From Anaerovorax odorimutans (GTDB taxonomy: Bacteria; Bacillota; Clostridia; Peptostreptococcales; Anaerovoracaceae), in NCBI RefSeq assembly GCF_024459955.1, contig NZ_JANFXK010000007.1, forward strand, positions 62,001 to 126,000: DNA of 64,000 bases. Direction: 5' to 3'. A model generated the notes under the pieces. That model saw only the letters and a list, made by a program, of their open reading frames with translations. It ran no database searches and was not told where the DNA came from. Positions within the stretch are counted from its first letter, which is position 1. The number at the start of each line of letters is the position of its first letter. This document shows, one piece after another, positions 16,481 to 25,260 of the stretch. Position numbers and translations under genes: made by a program.

Positions 16481-17248
16481 GTGGATACAGTCGAATTGTT
16501 GAAAAGCATTAAAATTTTGTACGCAGAGGACGACGAACAGGCCCGTGAGGAGCTTCACGACGTTCTGAAACGCCGGGCGGGAAAGGTTATAGCCGCGGAA
16601 AATGGAAAGCAGGGACTGGAGCTTTATCAGGATTTTCAGCCAGATATCATTCTCGCGGATCTGTACATGCCGGAAATGGACGGAATCGAAATGATCCGCC
16701 GTATCCGCAGTCTGAAAAAAGGCAATCCAGCAGTGATCGTTATCTCTGCTGTCAACGATGTGGATACGGTACTCAGCGCCGTGGACGCAGGAATTGACAA
16801 ATACCTGCTCAAGCCTGTCAATCTCAAGGACCTGCTGCAGGCGCTGACAGAAATGGCCCAGGTGATTCAAGCCAGGCGTCACGCCGTCTCCGCCTCTCTG
16901 CCGGAAAACAAAAAACAGCTGGAGGGGGAAATCAAAAAGCAGTTTGCCGCCTTTATAAAAACCACCACCGGAAAAGGACCCCGGGACATTGATGTTTTCA
17001 TCCATGACGGGCAGATCGAAATTCTTGCCTCCGAAGTTTTCACAATTTTCGAAAAGAATTTGCTTGACAATTATCAGAATATTGCTATAATTAAACACAT
17101 CAGAGAGCTGTTCTACTCCGTTAAAGAAGCGGATGTCTGTCAGCTGATTCAATCGGTTTTAGGCCAGGAGGTTCGGCTGAAGGAAGTCTCAATAAACGCG
17201 GAAAAGGACAGAAACAAATTAATATTCACCATGAGTCAGGATGTCTGA
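16481..17248 (+). CDS. Response regulator with C-terminal DUF2294/MpsC-like domain
   Basis: A 255-aa protein starting at GTG 16481 behind AAGGAGG. The receiver domain has acidic EDDEQ, the phospho-acceptor Asp in IILADLYMPEMDG and the Lys in YLLKPVNL. Instead of a DNA-binding domain, residues about 150-250 look like DUF2294 (MpsC family of Na-translocating/membrane-potential systems): TGKGPRDIDVFIHDG, EVFTIFEKNLL and a C-terminal IFTM strand. The output is therefore probably protein-protein or membrane-linked, not transcriptional. Encoded 2 nt after the Cache kinase. The domain call is by pattern memory. Confidence 0.75.
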   Translation: MDTVELLKSIKILYAEDDEQAREELHDVLKRRAGKVIAAENGKQGLELYQDFQPDIILADLYMPEMDGIEMIRRIRSLKKGNPAVIVISAVNDVDTVLSAVDAGIDKYLLKPVNLKDLLQALTEMAQVIQARRHAVSASLPENKKQLEGEIKKQFAAFIKTTTGKGPRDIDVFIHDGQIEILASEVFTIFEKNLLDNYQNIAIIKHIRELFYSVKEADVCQLIQSVLGQEVRLKEVSINAEKDRNKLIFTMSQDV

Positions 17249-17354
17249 AGCTCTTTGCAATCTCAAAGAGAGTACAAAGAGAAGCGTCCCGGTCCATGGC
17301 CGTTATTCCTTAAAGTTGGAAGCTCGGAAAGAAAACGAAATGTTCGCTGTCTGA

Positions 17355-17390
17355 GGCCAATGCAAAGATTTATTTGCATTGGCCTTTTTT
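17355..17390 (+). terminator. Rho-independent terminator
   Basis: GGCCAATGCAAA (17355-17366) pairs perfectly with TTTGCATTGGCC (17373-17384), followed by six Ts. It ends the kinase/regulator unit and lies 40 nt before the permease gene. Confidence 0.85.
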
Positions 17391-17429
17391 GTTACTTGAA
17401 ATTTGAACATGACGAAGGAGGTTTTATTA

Positions 17430-18947
17430 ATGTTAGAAGAGAAGAAAGTTGCCGCAGAAAACGACGCGCCGGAACTGCAGCGCGGAATCAAGGGCTGGCA
17501 GGTAACCTTTATCGGCCTGGGAGGAGTTATCGGGTCCTGCTATTTTCTGGGACTTGGCCTCAGTATTCAAACGATGGGTCCTGCCGTAATCATTGGCTTT
17601 GGCATCGTAGGTGTTATTATCTACGCAGTAATGGTCGCTTATGCGGAACTGCTGGTAAACCTGCCGAGGAAGGGTTCTTTTGTATCCTATACCAAGGAAT
17701 TCCTTGGGCCGCAGTGGTCCATTGGTATGGGCTGGGCATTCTGGTGCAACTGGGTAGCATACGTTCCGTCAGAAGCGGTGGCAATGGCAACCGTGCTCCA
17801 ATACCTGACCGGTTCAACGAGTGCCACCTTCTATATAGCCACAGCCGTGGGAGCCATGGCAGCCATAACCGTTATCAATTTATGCGCAGTTAATATTTTC
17901 GCCAAGATCGAATCAGGGCTGGCAATAACAAAAGTAGTCGTAATTATTTTATTCGTAATATTAGCCTTTGGTATCTGGGTAGGACTCTGGGGAAGCGATC
18001 AATTCCTCGGCGGATCGATTAACTTCGGCGGAGACGCAAGCTTTGCGGAATCCCTGTTCCCGAAGGGCGCTCTGATCGTATTTACACAGATGACCCTGGT
18101 TCTGGTAACCTGTCAGGGAACGGAAATCGTAGGACTTGCTGCTGCTGAATCCCAGGATCCGGAGCATTCGGTTCCGAAAGCATGCAGAAGCGTAACGTGG
18201 AGACTGTTGGGCCTCTACATTGTCCCGATTATCCTTGTACTGCTCATTTATCCTTGGGATCTGGCAAACGATTCAAACCCTGTATTCGCAGACATCATGG
18301 AACGCTATGACATGGGATTCTTCGGAACCGTAATGTCAGCAGTCGTATTCGTCGCCGCGTTCTCCTGCGCCAATACCGGTTTCTACGGAACAGTCCGCGC
18401 TATGTACGGTCTGGCATGTGAAGGACTTGCTCCAAAGTTCCTCACAAAGCTTACGAAAACCGGAAACCCAAGAAACTGTGTATGGTTCACACTGGCCTGC
18501 ATGTGGGTGGTTCTCGTTCTCGGACTCGTATCTGAACTTACGGGAGCGCTGGAAACCTTATACGGAAGCCTGCTTTCCATCTCAGGATTTACCGGAACCC
18601 TCGCCTGGATTGGTATCTGCATGTCGCAGGTCGTTATGAGAAGGCGCCTCCGGGCCAGAGGATATGACCCGAGAGTCTGCCTCAAAGCTAAGGTCAGCGA
18701 TAAGCTGGAATGGCTGCCGTTCGCAGGAGCCTGTGTACAGGTAATCGCCTTAGTAATGCTGGTTATCGAGGATCAGCTGGTATTTGGAATCGCACTGGCG
18801 GCAGTAGTCGTTCCGATGCTGGTAAGATGGATCAATGTTAAGAGAGGCACGGCAAGAGACGTTGTCCTGGTAAGCAAGGGTGAAAAATCCTTTGACGAAA
18901 CCTTCCCGGATCTCACAAAGTCCAGCGATAAGCAGGGTCCGGCATAA
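17430..18947 (+). CDS. APC-superfamily amino acid permease
   Basis: A 505-aa integral membrane transporter with about 12 helices. The start at 17430 has GAAGGAGG 9 nt upstream; an earlier in-frame ATG (17403) precedes that site. The N-terminus IKGWQVTFIGLGGVIGSCYF is the APC helix-1 substrate motif (GxGxVIG), followed by VAYAELLVNLPRKGSFVSYT. It resembles the AAT/lysine-permease branch (COG0833/1113). The specific amino acid cannot be told. The gene is flanked by terminators on both sides, so it is monocistronic, consistent with amino-acid-fermenting physiology. Confidence 0.87.
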   Translation: MLEEKKVAAENDAPELQRGIKGWQVTFIGLGGVIGSCYFLGLGLSIQTMGPAVIIGFGIVGVIIYAVMVAYAELLVNLPRKGSFVSYTKEFLGPQWSIGMGWAFWCNWVAYVPSEAVAMATVLQYLTGSTSATFYIATAVGAMAAITVINLCAVNIFAKIESGLAITKVVVIILFVILAFGIWVGLWGSDQFLGGSINFGGDASFAESLFPKGALIVFTQMTLVLVTCQGTEIVGLAAAESQDPEHSVPKACRSVTWRLLGLYIVPIILVLLIYPWDLANDSNPVFADIMERYDMGFFGTVMSAVVFVAAFSCANTGFYGTVRAMYGLACEGLAPKFLTKLTKTGNPRNCVWFTLACMWVVLVLGLVSELTGALETLYGSLLSISGFTGTLAWIGICMSQVVMRRRLRARGYDPRVCLKAKVSDKLEWLPFAGACVQVIALVMLVIEDQLVFGIALAAVVVPMLVRWINVKRGTARDVVLVSKGEKSFDETFPDLTKSSDKQGPA

Positions 18948-19023
18948 GAAATTTGCGATATAGGAATGTGCTTCCTGTATACCTTACCGGTTGGAAGCTC
19001 TGCCCTTTCATCAATAACATAGT

Positions 19024-19052
19024 AAAACAGCAGACCAATGGCCTGCTGTTTT
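19024..19052. terminator. Bidirectional terminator between convergent genes
   Basis: AAAACAGCAG (19024-19033) pairs with CTGCTGTTTT (19043-19052), giving A/T tails on both sides, between the permease (plus) and the diguanylate cyclase (minus). Confidence 0.7.
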
Positions 19053-19067
19053 GCTGTTTCAATTATC

Positions 19068-20294
19068 TTAGCGTCTCTGTCTGTGGGTTTCCTGTTTATT
19101 CCGATACATTCTCTCGTCCGCCAGGCCCAGCATCTCCTGCACACTTTCCGCCTCTTTGCGGTCCGCCAGACCCCAGCTTACAGACATGGTGATTTTGCTG
19201 CCCCGTTCCTTACAGAATCCGGCCAGTTCCTGATTGACGCTCTTCATTCTCTGCAGGGGCACCTCTCCTTTCGTGTCTAAGAAAAGAATTAAAAACTCGT
19301 CGCCTCCGTATCGAAACAGCAGGTCTTCCATGCGGATATATTGTTTTATGGTCCTGGCAACCGTAAGCAGGTATTGATCTCCGTCCAGATGTCCATAGCG
19401 GTCGTTGATCTCCTTTAACCCGTTGAGATCCACAAAGCAGATGCTAAAAGCGGTCTCATTTTGCCACTCCTCCGCCAGGACCGCATCCGCGTACTGACGA
19501 TTGCCGCACCCGGTCAAAAGATCCGTATAGGCAAGGGTCCGCAGCTGTTCTTCTTCCTGTTTTTCCAGAAAAAGAGCTTCCCGTTCCCTCTTATTGGCAT
19601 CCGCGTATGTCTTAAGCCGACTCATTCGCATGCTGTAGGAAGATGCAAAGTACAACCCCAGCATCGCAAAGAGCGCCGACTTGATACCCCATAGCTTCAT
19701 GACCAGTTCATTTCCGCCCGTGTAATAAGTCAGCAGGTTTAAAACCAGATACACGTACAGAATTAATACAATTCGTACTAAAAAGGACAGGCTGGCCCGG
19801 TCTTCCGCAAGCCTTTTTACCCTTGTATAAACCCCTTTCCTTCGCGCCAGCTGGAAAAGCATCCCTGCCAGGAGGAATCCCAGAAGCACGGGATACCGTT
19901 TCAGGTTTCCCCCTTCTGTCACCTGATTATCGAACAGCGTCAGGGGTTTGACGAGGATCAGGGAAAATCCACATCGTAAAATGATATTAATCGCAAGCCC
20001 CTGTACCACTCCCAGCAAGGCCATGTAAGCACTCACCACCCAGGTACTTCGATAAATGATGAATACCTCTACCACCAAAAAGATGAAAAAAATCGTCCAG
20101 TTGGCAATCAAGTGAAGCTGCAGCGAGGAACAGATATAGAACACGGCATAATTAATGACAAACGTACATACAATCTGTCCGGCTTTCCTTTCCCGCCCAA
20201 AACAGTCATCCACAAAAGCCATGAACTGCCAGTTAAAATAAAAATACGCCACGCCGACGACCAGCACAAGAAGTACGGAAAACATTAAATTCAC
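19068..20294 (-). CDS. Membrane diguanylate cyclase (GGDEF) with I-site
   Basis: A 408-aa protein. Six to seven hydrophobic helices in the first 215 residues form an uncharacterised membrane sensor. A coiled linker (REREALFLEKQEEEQLR) leads to a GGDEF domain with YTDLLTGCGNRQYAD, VDLNGLKEIND and an intact RYGGDEF. RMED lies five residues upstream of GGDEF, which fits the RxxD product-inhibition I-site. It synthesises c-di-GMP. Its start overlaps the stop of the second cyclase (20291), so the two are co-transcribed. Confidence 0.88.
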   Translation of the reverse strand: MNLMFSVLLVLVVGVAYFYFNWQFMAFVDDCFGRERKAGQIVCTFVINYAVFYICSSLQLHLIANWTIFFIFLVVEVFIIYRSTWVVSAYMALLGVVQGLAINIILRCGFSLILVKPLTLFDNQVTEGGNLKRYPVLLGFLLAGMLFQLARRKGVYTRVKRLAEDRASLSFLVRIVLILYVYLVLNLLTYYTGGNELVMKLWGIKSALFAMLGLYFASSYSMRMSRLKTYADANKREREALFLEKQEEEQLRTLAYTDLLTGCGNRQYADAVLAEEWQNETAFSICFVDLNGLKEINDRYGHLDGDQYLLTVARTIKQYIRMEDLLFRYGGDEFLILFLDTKGEVPLQRMKSVNQELAGFCKERGSKITMSVSWGLADRKEAESVQEMLGLADERMYRNKQETHRQRR

Positions 20295-21484
20295 TTATCG
20301 TCACCGCCTTCCTTCATCCGGCCCTTATCCCGGTACATGGCCAGATCAGCTTCTTCAATCAAAGTCTCAATATCCTCTCCGCCGCAGGCAGCTCCATAGC
20401 TGAAAAAAATGGGCTGCTCAAGCTCCGATATGGCAGCCCGCAGGTCCGCCATCCTCTTCTCCGATGCCTGCAATCCGATATCCGGCTGAATTAAAAGGAA
20501 TTCATCTCCCCCGATCCTTGCCAACAGCTCTTCTTTGTTTAAACGCGCCCGCATTTCTTCGGCAAAGCGCAGCAGCATCCGGTCTCCTTCCTGGTGGCCC
20601 TGTTCATCGTTGACCTTTTTCAATCCATCCAGATCAATGAACACAACAGAAAACAGCTGCTGCTTTTTCTGCAGTTTCTGAAGATAGTTAACCGCGTACC
20701 GTCTCGAAAAACATCCGGTCAGGGAATCGCGTTCGAGTGTCTTTCTCAGGCGTTCTTTGCGAATTTTTTCCCTTGCCCTTTCCGCAGCCAGCTCTATGCG
20801 TTCTTCCTCCAGTTTCCGCGCTCTGGCAATCATCCACTTCTGCCGGAAGAACAAAAAAATCAGGCAGTTTAAGAGCACGTTCCCGGCTATGAGCAAAATG
20901 GCCACCACCGGGCCTATATCCAACAGGCAGAATACGGAATCGGTCAATACATATATAAGGCCGCACCACAGGAATCCAAAAAATAAATTATCCTGTTTTC
21001 TGTCGTGTTCCAGTTCAAGAAATTCCAGCTGCAGCAGAGGGCGGCCAATAAGAACCGCCCCCGACATGATACAATTTATACATAGAAGCAGACCCGTACG
21101 AATATTAAAACTTTCACAGATTTCCCTGATAGTGATTTGTCCGACCAGGGACACCGCGCCAATCAGCATGAGCAGCAGTGATGAAAAAAGCAGAAAAGAA
21201 ATCAACCCGATTAGCTTTGCCTCATAAATCCGGCCCCTTCCCGATAAAACGGCGGACAAATAGTAAAGGCATCCCAGCACAAATAAAGAGATTGGCAGCG
21301 GCGGACCCAACAACGCTATTGCGGCCATCCAGGCAACTCTGGCGCATGAAAATATCAGCCTCCATATCCCATGGTCAGGCTTCCCGTTCCGTTCAGAACT
21401 TCGCCGCACCCTAACGCATAAATATTCCCACGCTACGGATGCCGCAATTAATAAACTTATCGGCAATACTGTCATATATCCCAT
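20291..21484 (-). CDS. Membrane diguanylate cyclase (GGDEF) lacking the RxxD I-site
   Basis: A 397-aa paralogue of the downstream gene: six to seven helices to about residue 215, a charged linker (ERIELAAERAREKIRKERLR), then GGDEF with DSLTGCFSRRYAVNYLQ, IDLDGLKKVND and ARIGGDEF. The tetrapeptide at the I-site position is NKEE, not RxxD, so feedback inhibition may be absent or different from the neighbour. It is the first gene of the two-gene minus-strand operon. Confidence 0.88.
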   Translation of the reverse strand: MGYMTVLPISLLIAASVAWEYLCVRVRRSSERNGKPDHGIWRLIFSCARVAWMAAIALLGPPLPISLFVLGCLYYLSAVLSGRGRIYEAKLIGLISFLLFSSLLLMLIGAVSLVGQITIREICESFNIRTGLLLCINCIMSGAVLIGRPLLQLEFLELEHDRKQDNLFFGFLWCGLIYVLTDSVFCLLDIGPVVAILLIAGNVLLNCLIFLFFRQKWMIARARKLEEERIELAAERAREKIRKERLRKTLERDSLTGCFSRRYAVNYLQKLQKKQQLFSVVFIDLDGLKKVNDEQGHQEGDRMLLRFAEEMRARLNKEELLARIGGDEFLLIQPDIGLQASEKRMADLRAAISELEQPIFFSYGAACGGEDIETLIEEADLAMYRDKGRMKEGGDDK

Positions 21485-21648
21485 ATCGTACCGACCTTTT
21501 CCATTATATACGGTTACATGTGCATATAGTTATATGCAACCCTTAAAGAATTATAGTATATCCTTTCAAAAAATACAACCGGCGGAACGGCTCAAAACTG
21601 CGCAAAATTTGCAGCGGCGGTAGTCCTTGTTGATATTTCCTGCATGAC

Positions 21649-21695
21649 AAAAACCCGCCAAACGCCTGAAACATAGCATTTTAGCGGGTTTTTTC
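21649..21695 (-). terminator. Terminator downstream of tRNA-Arg
   Basis: On the minus strand AAAACCCGC pairs with GCGGGTTTTT around a 24-nt loop, just after the tRNA 3' end. The U-run is clear. Confidence 0.75.
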
Positions 21696-21696
21696 A

Positions 21697-21772
21697 TGGC
21701 ACCCCCGAGATGATTCGAACATCCGACGCACGGTTTAGGAAACCGACGCTCTATCCCCTGAGCTACGGGGGC
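21697..21772 (-). tRNA. tRNA-Arg(CCT)
   Basis: A 76-nt minus-strand tRNA with encoded CCA. Acceptor GCCCCCG pairs with CGGGGGT (one G-U). The D-arm is GCTCAGGGGATAGAGC. The anticodon arm CGGTTTCCTAAACCG gives anticodon CCU, which reads AGG. The T-arm is GGATGTTCGAATCATCT. Followed by a terminator at 21649-21695. The D-stem, T-loop and anticodon loop are all canonical. Confidence 0.95.
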
Positions 21773-21892
21773 ACACAAAATTACTGCTTAACTATAATAC
21801 CACAAACCTCAGGGATATTTCAACACCTTTCAGTGACGAAACGCAAGCTAAATTCCCATTCTGAATTGCAAAGATAAAATCTTCTCCTGAAC

Positions 21893-22822
21893 TCACATCT
21901 CAGTAATGATCGCAAAAATGGGAATGGTGATGATCGAAAGGACGGTTGACAGCAGCACGGTTTTCGTTGCAAAGACAACCTCCCCCTTATATTGCTGGCT
22001 GAAAATCGTCGATGCGGAAGCCACCGGCATGGCAAAGCTGATAATCAGCACCTTTTCCAGCAGCGTAAATTCCCCCGCCCAAAATTTCACGATCAGGAGG
22101 GTGATGACCGGAACGATCAGAAGCTTCACAAAAGAAATCACATAGACCTGCCAGTCTCCCACGATTTCTTTCAGCTTCAACCCTCCCAGCTGATAACCGA
22201 TGGCGAACATCGTCAGCGGCGTAGTGGCCGCTCCGATCATCTCAATGGAGCCGCCTAAAAGCTCCGGCAGCCGGCAGTTGAGCAGGAACAGCACCAGCCC
22301 GATGATAACGCCGATCAGTCCCGGATTGAGAAACTGTTTTGCCCGGATCTTGAGATCCGCTCCCGCCGAAAGCTGGATCAGGACAATTCCGACGGTGAAC
22401 ATCAGGATATCGTTAATCATTTCCAGGATCGCCGCGAAGAAAACCGCTTCCGTACCGTACAGCGCTTTAATGACAGGGATTCCCAGAAATCCGGTGTTTC
22501 CGAAGATCAGCATGAATACAGCCATATACTGCTTTGTCTTGGACATCCGCAGGACCTTCGCCAAAGGAAAACTAATGGCAATGAGTATGGCAAACACAAT
22601 CAGCGCTACGGCCATCATATACCCGCTGTCCTTCAGGATCCGCAGGCTGAACTCCATCTGCATGGCATCGATGACCAGACAAGGCCAAGTCAGATTCACC
22701 ACAAGCGCCGAAACCGCCTCGCTCTGGTTATCGCTGATAACCTCCTTTTTTCGAAAGAAGATTCCGGGAAGGATCAGAATAAAAATCATAATCAGTGAGC
22801 TTAAAATCTCTCCAACAAGCAT
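21893..22822 (-). CDS. AEC (auxin efflux carrier-like) family transporter
   Basis: A 309-aa membrane protein with about ten helices in two halves, starting LVGEILSSLIMIFILILPGI. NLTWPCLVIDAM, FGNTGFLGIPVIKALYG and ASASTIFSQQYKG are typical AEC/PIN-fold signatures; in characterised bacterial members these carry malate, malonate or other organic acids. The substrate is unknown here. AGGTG lies before the ATG. A terminator-like hairpin sits in its leader (22841-22898), suggesting attenuation. Confidence 0.85.
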   Translation of the reverse strand: MLVGEILSSLIMIFILILPGIFFRKKEVISDNQSEAVSALVVNLTWPCLVIDAMQMEFSLRILKDSGYMMAVALIVFAILIAISFPLAKVLRMSKTKQYMAVFMLIFGNTGFLGIPVIKALYGTEAVFFAAILEMINDILMFTVGIVLIQLSAGADLKIRAKQFLNPGLIGVIIGLVLFLLNCRLPELLGGSIEMIGAATTPLTMFAIGYQLGGLKLKEIVGDWQVYVISFVKLLIVPVITLLIVKFWAGEFTLLEKVLIISFAMPVASASTIFSQQYKGEVVFATKTVLLSTVLSIITIPIFAIITEM

Positions 22823-22840
22823 TTTCGCACCTCCGTCTAC

Positions 22841-22898
22841 AAAAAAGCGCTATAAACGCTCTTGTTTATGAATCAAAAACAAGAAAATTTATAGCACT
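22841..22898 (-). promoter_or_regulatory. Terminator-like hairpin in the AEC transporter leader
   Basis: On the minus strand, 20-75 nt before the AEC start codon, AGTGCTATAAA pairs with TTTATAGCGCT, with an inner stem CTTGTTT/AAACAAG, followed by six Us. A terminator in front of a gene implies an attenuation or riboswitch-like leader; I see no known aptamer upstream. Confidence 0.5.
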
Positions 22899-23183
22899 TT
22901 GGCAATTACTGTCTTAATAATACCCGTCTTCTTTTGTTTTTTCAATTATCCTTTTATTGTTTTTTTATGTTTTTTTGTCCCCACCCCCAATTCCGCGCAA
23001 TCCTTTGATTTCCTTAAAATCTCCCGTATCCCTCTTTGCACCTTCCATCTACCATATATGCACTTTTTTAAGAAACCCCTATACAAAATGTAGTGTTCAG
23101 GTGTATAATATATCCGATTTATTGTTTCAACACCCGCGATTGCGGGCATATATAGATTATTAAAATCAGGAGGTGGACTAACT

Positions 23184-23477
23184 TTGAACGTAGCGATTAC
23201 AGGAAATGCCGAACCGAGAGAGGCGCAGGCCTATGTTGATTATTTGCAGGAAAAACATGGAAGGAAACTGGAGAGCCTGGACATCCGGGTGGACGGCGAA
23301 TATGTGGATTTAAACTATAAATTTTCCCACGTGCCCTTCGAAAGAATCAGACGAATTACCGGATATCTGGTTGGCACAATGGATAATTGGAACGATGCCA
23401 AAACAGCTGAGGAAAGGGATCGCGTAAAGCACTCCCTGGGAGACGCGGGACCGGACTGCGCCATGGAACAGCTGTAA
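23184..23477 (+). CDS. Small protein resembling the C-terminus of anaerobic ribonucleotide reductase (NrdD)
   Basis: A 97-aa protein from a TTG start with AGGAGGTG 8 nt upstream. The C-terminal half RRITGYLVG..NDAK..ERDRVKH lines up with the end of NrdD, where R-x-C-G-Y-L carries the glycyl radical and the chain ends R-V-K-H. Here the Cys is Thr but the Gly is kept. The N-terminal half is not the NrdD zinc region. It could be a YfiD/GrcA-like spare glycyl-radical part or an NrdD accessory. Upstream is a TATAAT at about 23103 and a small hairpin (CCCGC-GATT-GCGGG); a terminator follows. The family resemblance is good, the function inferred. Confidence 0.6.
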   Translation: MNVAITGNAEPREAQAYVDYLQEKHGRKLESLDIRVDGEYVDLNYKFSHVPFERIRRITGYLVGTMDNWNDAKTAEERDRVKHSLGDAGPDCAMEQL

Positions 23478-23527
23478 AGCGCTATGAAACAGCAATTTTA
23501 CTTCAAGCTTTATTCATCATTATAAAG

Positions 23528-23570
23528 AGGAACTGCCGAAGCGGCATACCAGCGCCGGCAGTTCCTTTTA
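23528..23570 (+). terminator. Rho-independent terminator
   Basis: AGGAACTGCCG (23528-23538) pairs perfectly with CGGCAGTTCCT (23556-23566), then a short T-run. Confidence 0.8.
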
Positions 23571-23672
23571 TTTGCCATTGCGTCCGTCGGCGGAAAAAAC
23601 GACCTGCCTTTTCCCGCCGGCTTTTCCACAGAAAAAGCGGCAGGCCCTTTCTTTGTCAAACACCGTATTTTC

Positions 23673-23701
23673 TTGTGTTTGTGCGCTAAAAATGCTATAC
23701 T
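23673..23701 (+). promoter_or_regulatory. Sigma-A promoter for purB
   Basis: TTGTGT (23673-23678), a 17-bp spacer and TATACT (23696-23701), 45 nt before the purB start. Confidence 0.65.
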
Positions 23702-23746
23702 GTATTCGGTGTTTTAGCGAATAAAACAGGGAGGAGATTTTAATAT

Positions 23747-25174
23747 ATGAAAAACTATAACAGCCCTTTATCCGAACGGTATCCCAGCAAGGAAATGAAA
23801 TACCTGTTTTCCCCGGAAATGAAGTTCAGAACCTGGAGAAAATTGTGGATCGCCCTTGCCGAAGCTGAAAAAGAGCTGGGGCTCGATATCACACAGGAAC
23901 AAATAGATGAATTAAAGGCCCATGCGGACGACATCAACTACGATGTTGCCCGGGAACGCGAAGCGATCGTGAGACACGACGTTATGTCCCATGTTTACGC
24001 CTACGGCGTTCAGTGCCCGAAGGCCAAGGGAATTATCCATCTTGGAGCTACTTCCTGTTATGTGGGAGACAACACGGATTTAATTATCATGACCGAAGGA
24101 CTCAGACTGATTCGGGCAAAATTAATCAATGTCATTTCGCAGCTTTCACAGTTCGCAGATAAATATAAGGCCCTGCCGACCCTGGGCTTCACCCATTTCC
24201 AGCCGGCACAGCCGACTACGGTAGGAAAGCGAGCCACTCTTTGGATTCAGGATCTTATCATGGATCTGTCCGATGTGGAATACCTGCTGAGCACACTGCG
24301 CCTCCTGGGTTCCAAAGGAACTACCGGCACGCAGGCCAGCTTTTTAGAACTGTTCGACGGTGACAGAGAAAAAGTGAAGCGGCTGGACCAGCTCATCGCT
24401 GAAAAGATGGGCTACGAAGGATGCTATCCGGTTTCCGGCCAGACCTATTCAAGAAAAGTGGACAGCCGCGTCCTCAATGTGCTCAGCGGCATCGCCCAGA
24501 GCGCGCATAAATTTTCCAACGACATCCGCCTTCTGCAGCATCTGAAAGAAGTGGAAGAACCTTTTGAAAAGAATCAGATCGGTTCATCGGCAATGGCCTA
24601 CAAGCGCAACCCGATGCGCAGTGAGCGTATCGCGGCCCTTGCCAATTACGTCATGTCCGACGCCATGAATCCGGCACTTACAGCCGCTACCCAGTGGTTC
24701 GAACGGACACTGGACGATTCCGCCAACAAGCGCCTGAGCATGTCCGAAGGTTTCCTGGCTGTTGACGGTATCTTAGAACTTTATATAAATGTAGCTTCCG
24801 GACTGGTGGTTTATCCGAAAGTCATCGAAGCCCGCCTCATGAGTGAGCTGCCGTTCATGGCAACGGAGAATATCCTCATGGACGCAGTGAAGGCCGGCGG
24901 CGACAGACAGGAGCTTCACGAAAGAATCCGTACCCATTCCATGGCTGCGGGAAAGGTCGTAAAAGAAGAGGGCAAAGATAACGATCTGCTGGACCGTATT
25001 GCTGCGGACCCTGCTTTCAATATGAGCAGACAGCAGCTTGAAAGCCTGATGAAGCCGGAGAATTTCGTAGGCTGCGCACCCGCTCAGACCGAGGAATTTC
25101 TGGAACAGATCGTGCGGCCTGTTTTAGCGAAAAACAAAGAACTGCTTGGCATAACCGCAGAGATCAGCGTGTAA
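23747..25174 (+). CDS. purB: Adenylosuccinate lyase
   Basis: A 475-aa enzyme of the fumarase/aspartase superfamily that cleaves adenylosuccinate to AMP and SAICAR to AICAR, releasing fumarate. Signature loop SSAMAYKRNPMRSER near residue 281 (superfamily GSSxMPxKxN, with A for P at one position). Substrate segments GFTHFQPAQPTTVGKR and RHDVMSHVYAYG hold the catalytic histidines. Full length. GGGAGGAG lies 7-9 nt upstream. It is followed 86 nt later by purA, the preceding step in AMP synthesis. Confidence 0.95.
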   Translation: MKNYNSPLSERYPSKEMKYLFSPEMKFRTWRKLWIALAEAEKELGLDITQEQIDELKAHADDINYDVAREREAIVRHDVMSHVYAYGVQCPKAKGIIHLGATSCYVGDNTDLIIMTEGLRLIRAKLINVISQLSQFADKYKALPTLGFTHFQPAQPTTVGKRATLWIQDLIMDLSDVEYLLSTLRLLGSKGTTGTQASFLELFDGDREKVKRLDQLIAEKMGYEGCYPVSGQTYSRKVDSRVLNVLSGIAQSAHKFSNDIRLLQHLKEVEEPFEKNQIGSSAMAYKRNPMRSERIAALANYVMSDAMNPALTAATQWFERTLDDSANKRLSMSEGFLAVDGILELYINVASGLVVYPKVIEARLMSELPFMATENILMDAVKAGGDRQELHERIRTHSMAAGKVVKEEGKDNDLLDRIAADPAFNMSRQQLESLMKPENFVGCAPAQTEEFLEQIVRPVLAKNKELLGITAEISV

Positions 25175-25260
25175 ACCGCAGCTTTCCTTAAAAGGTTCAC
25201 ATAGTATAAGCAAGCGATTCATCGTGCTGCTCTTAGATTAAATAAAGGAGAAAGTTTTAA

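Noticed and set aside
23060-23110. NrdR box upstream of the NrdD-like gene
   Set aside because: Only a partial match to the palindromic consensus; not enough to call.
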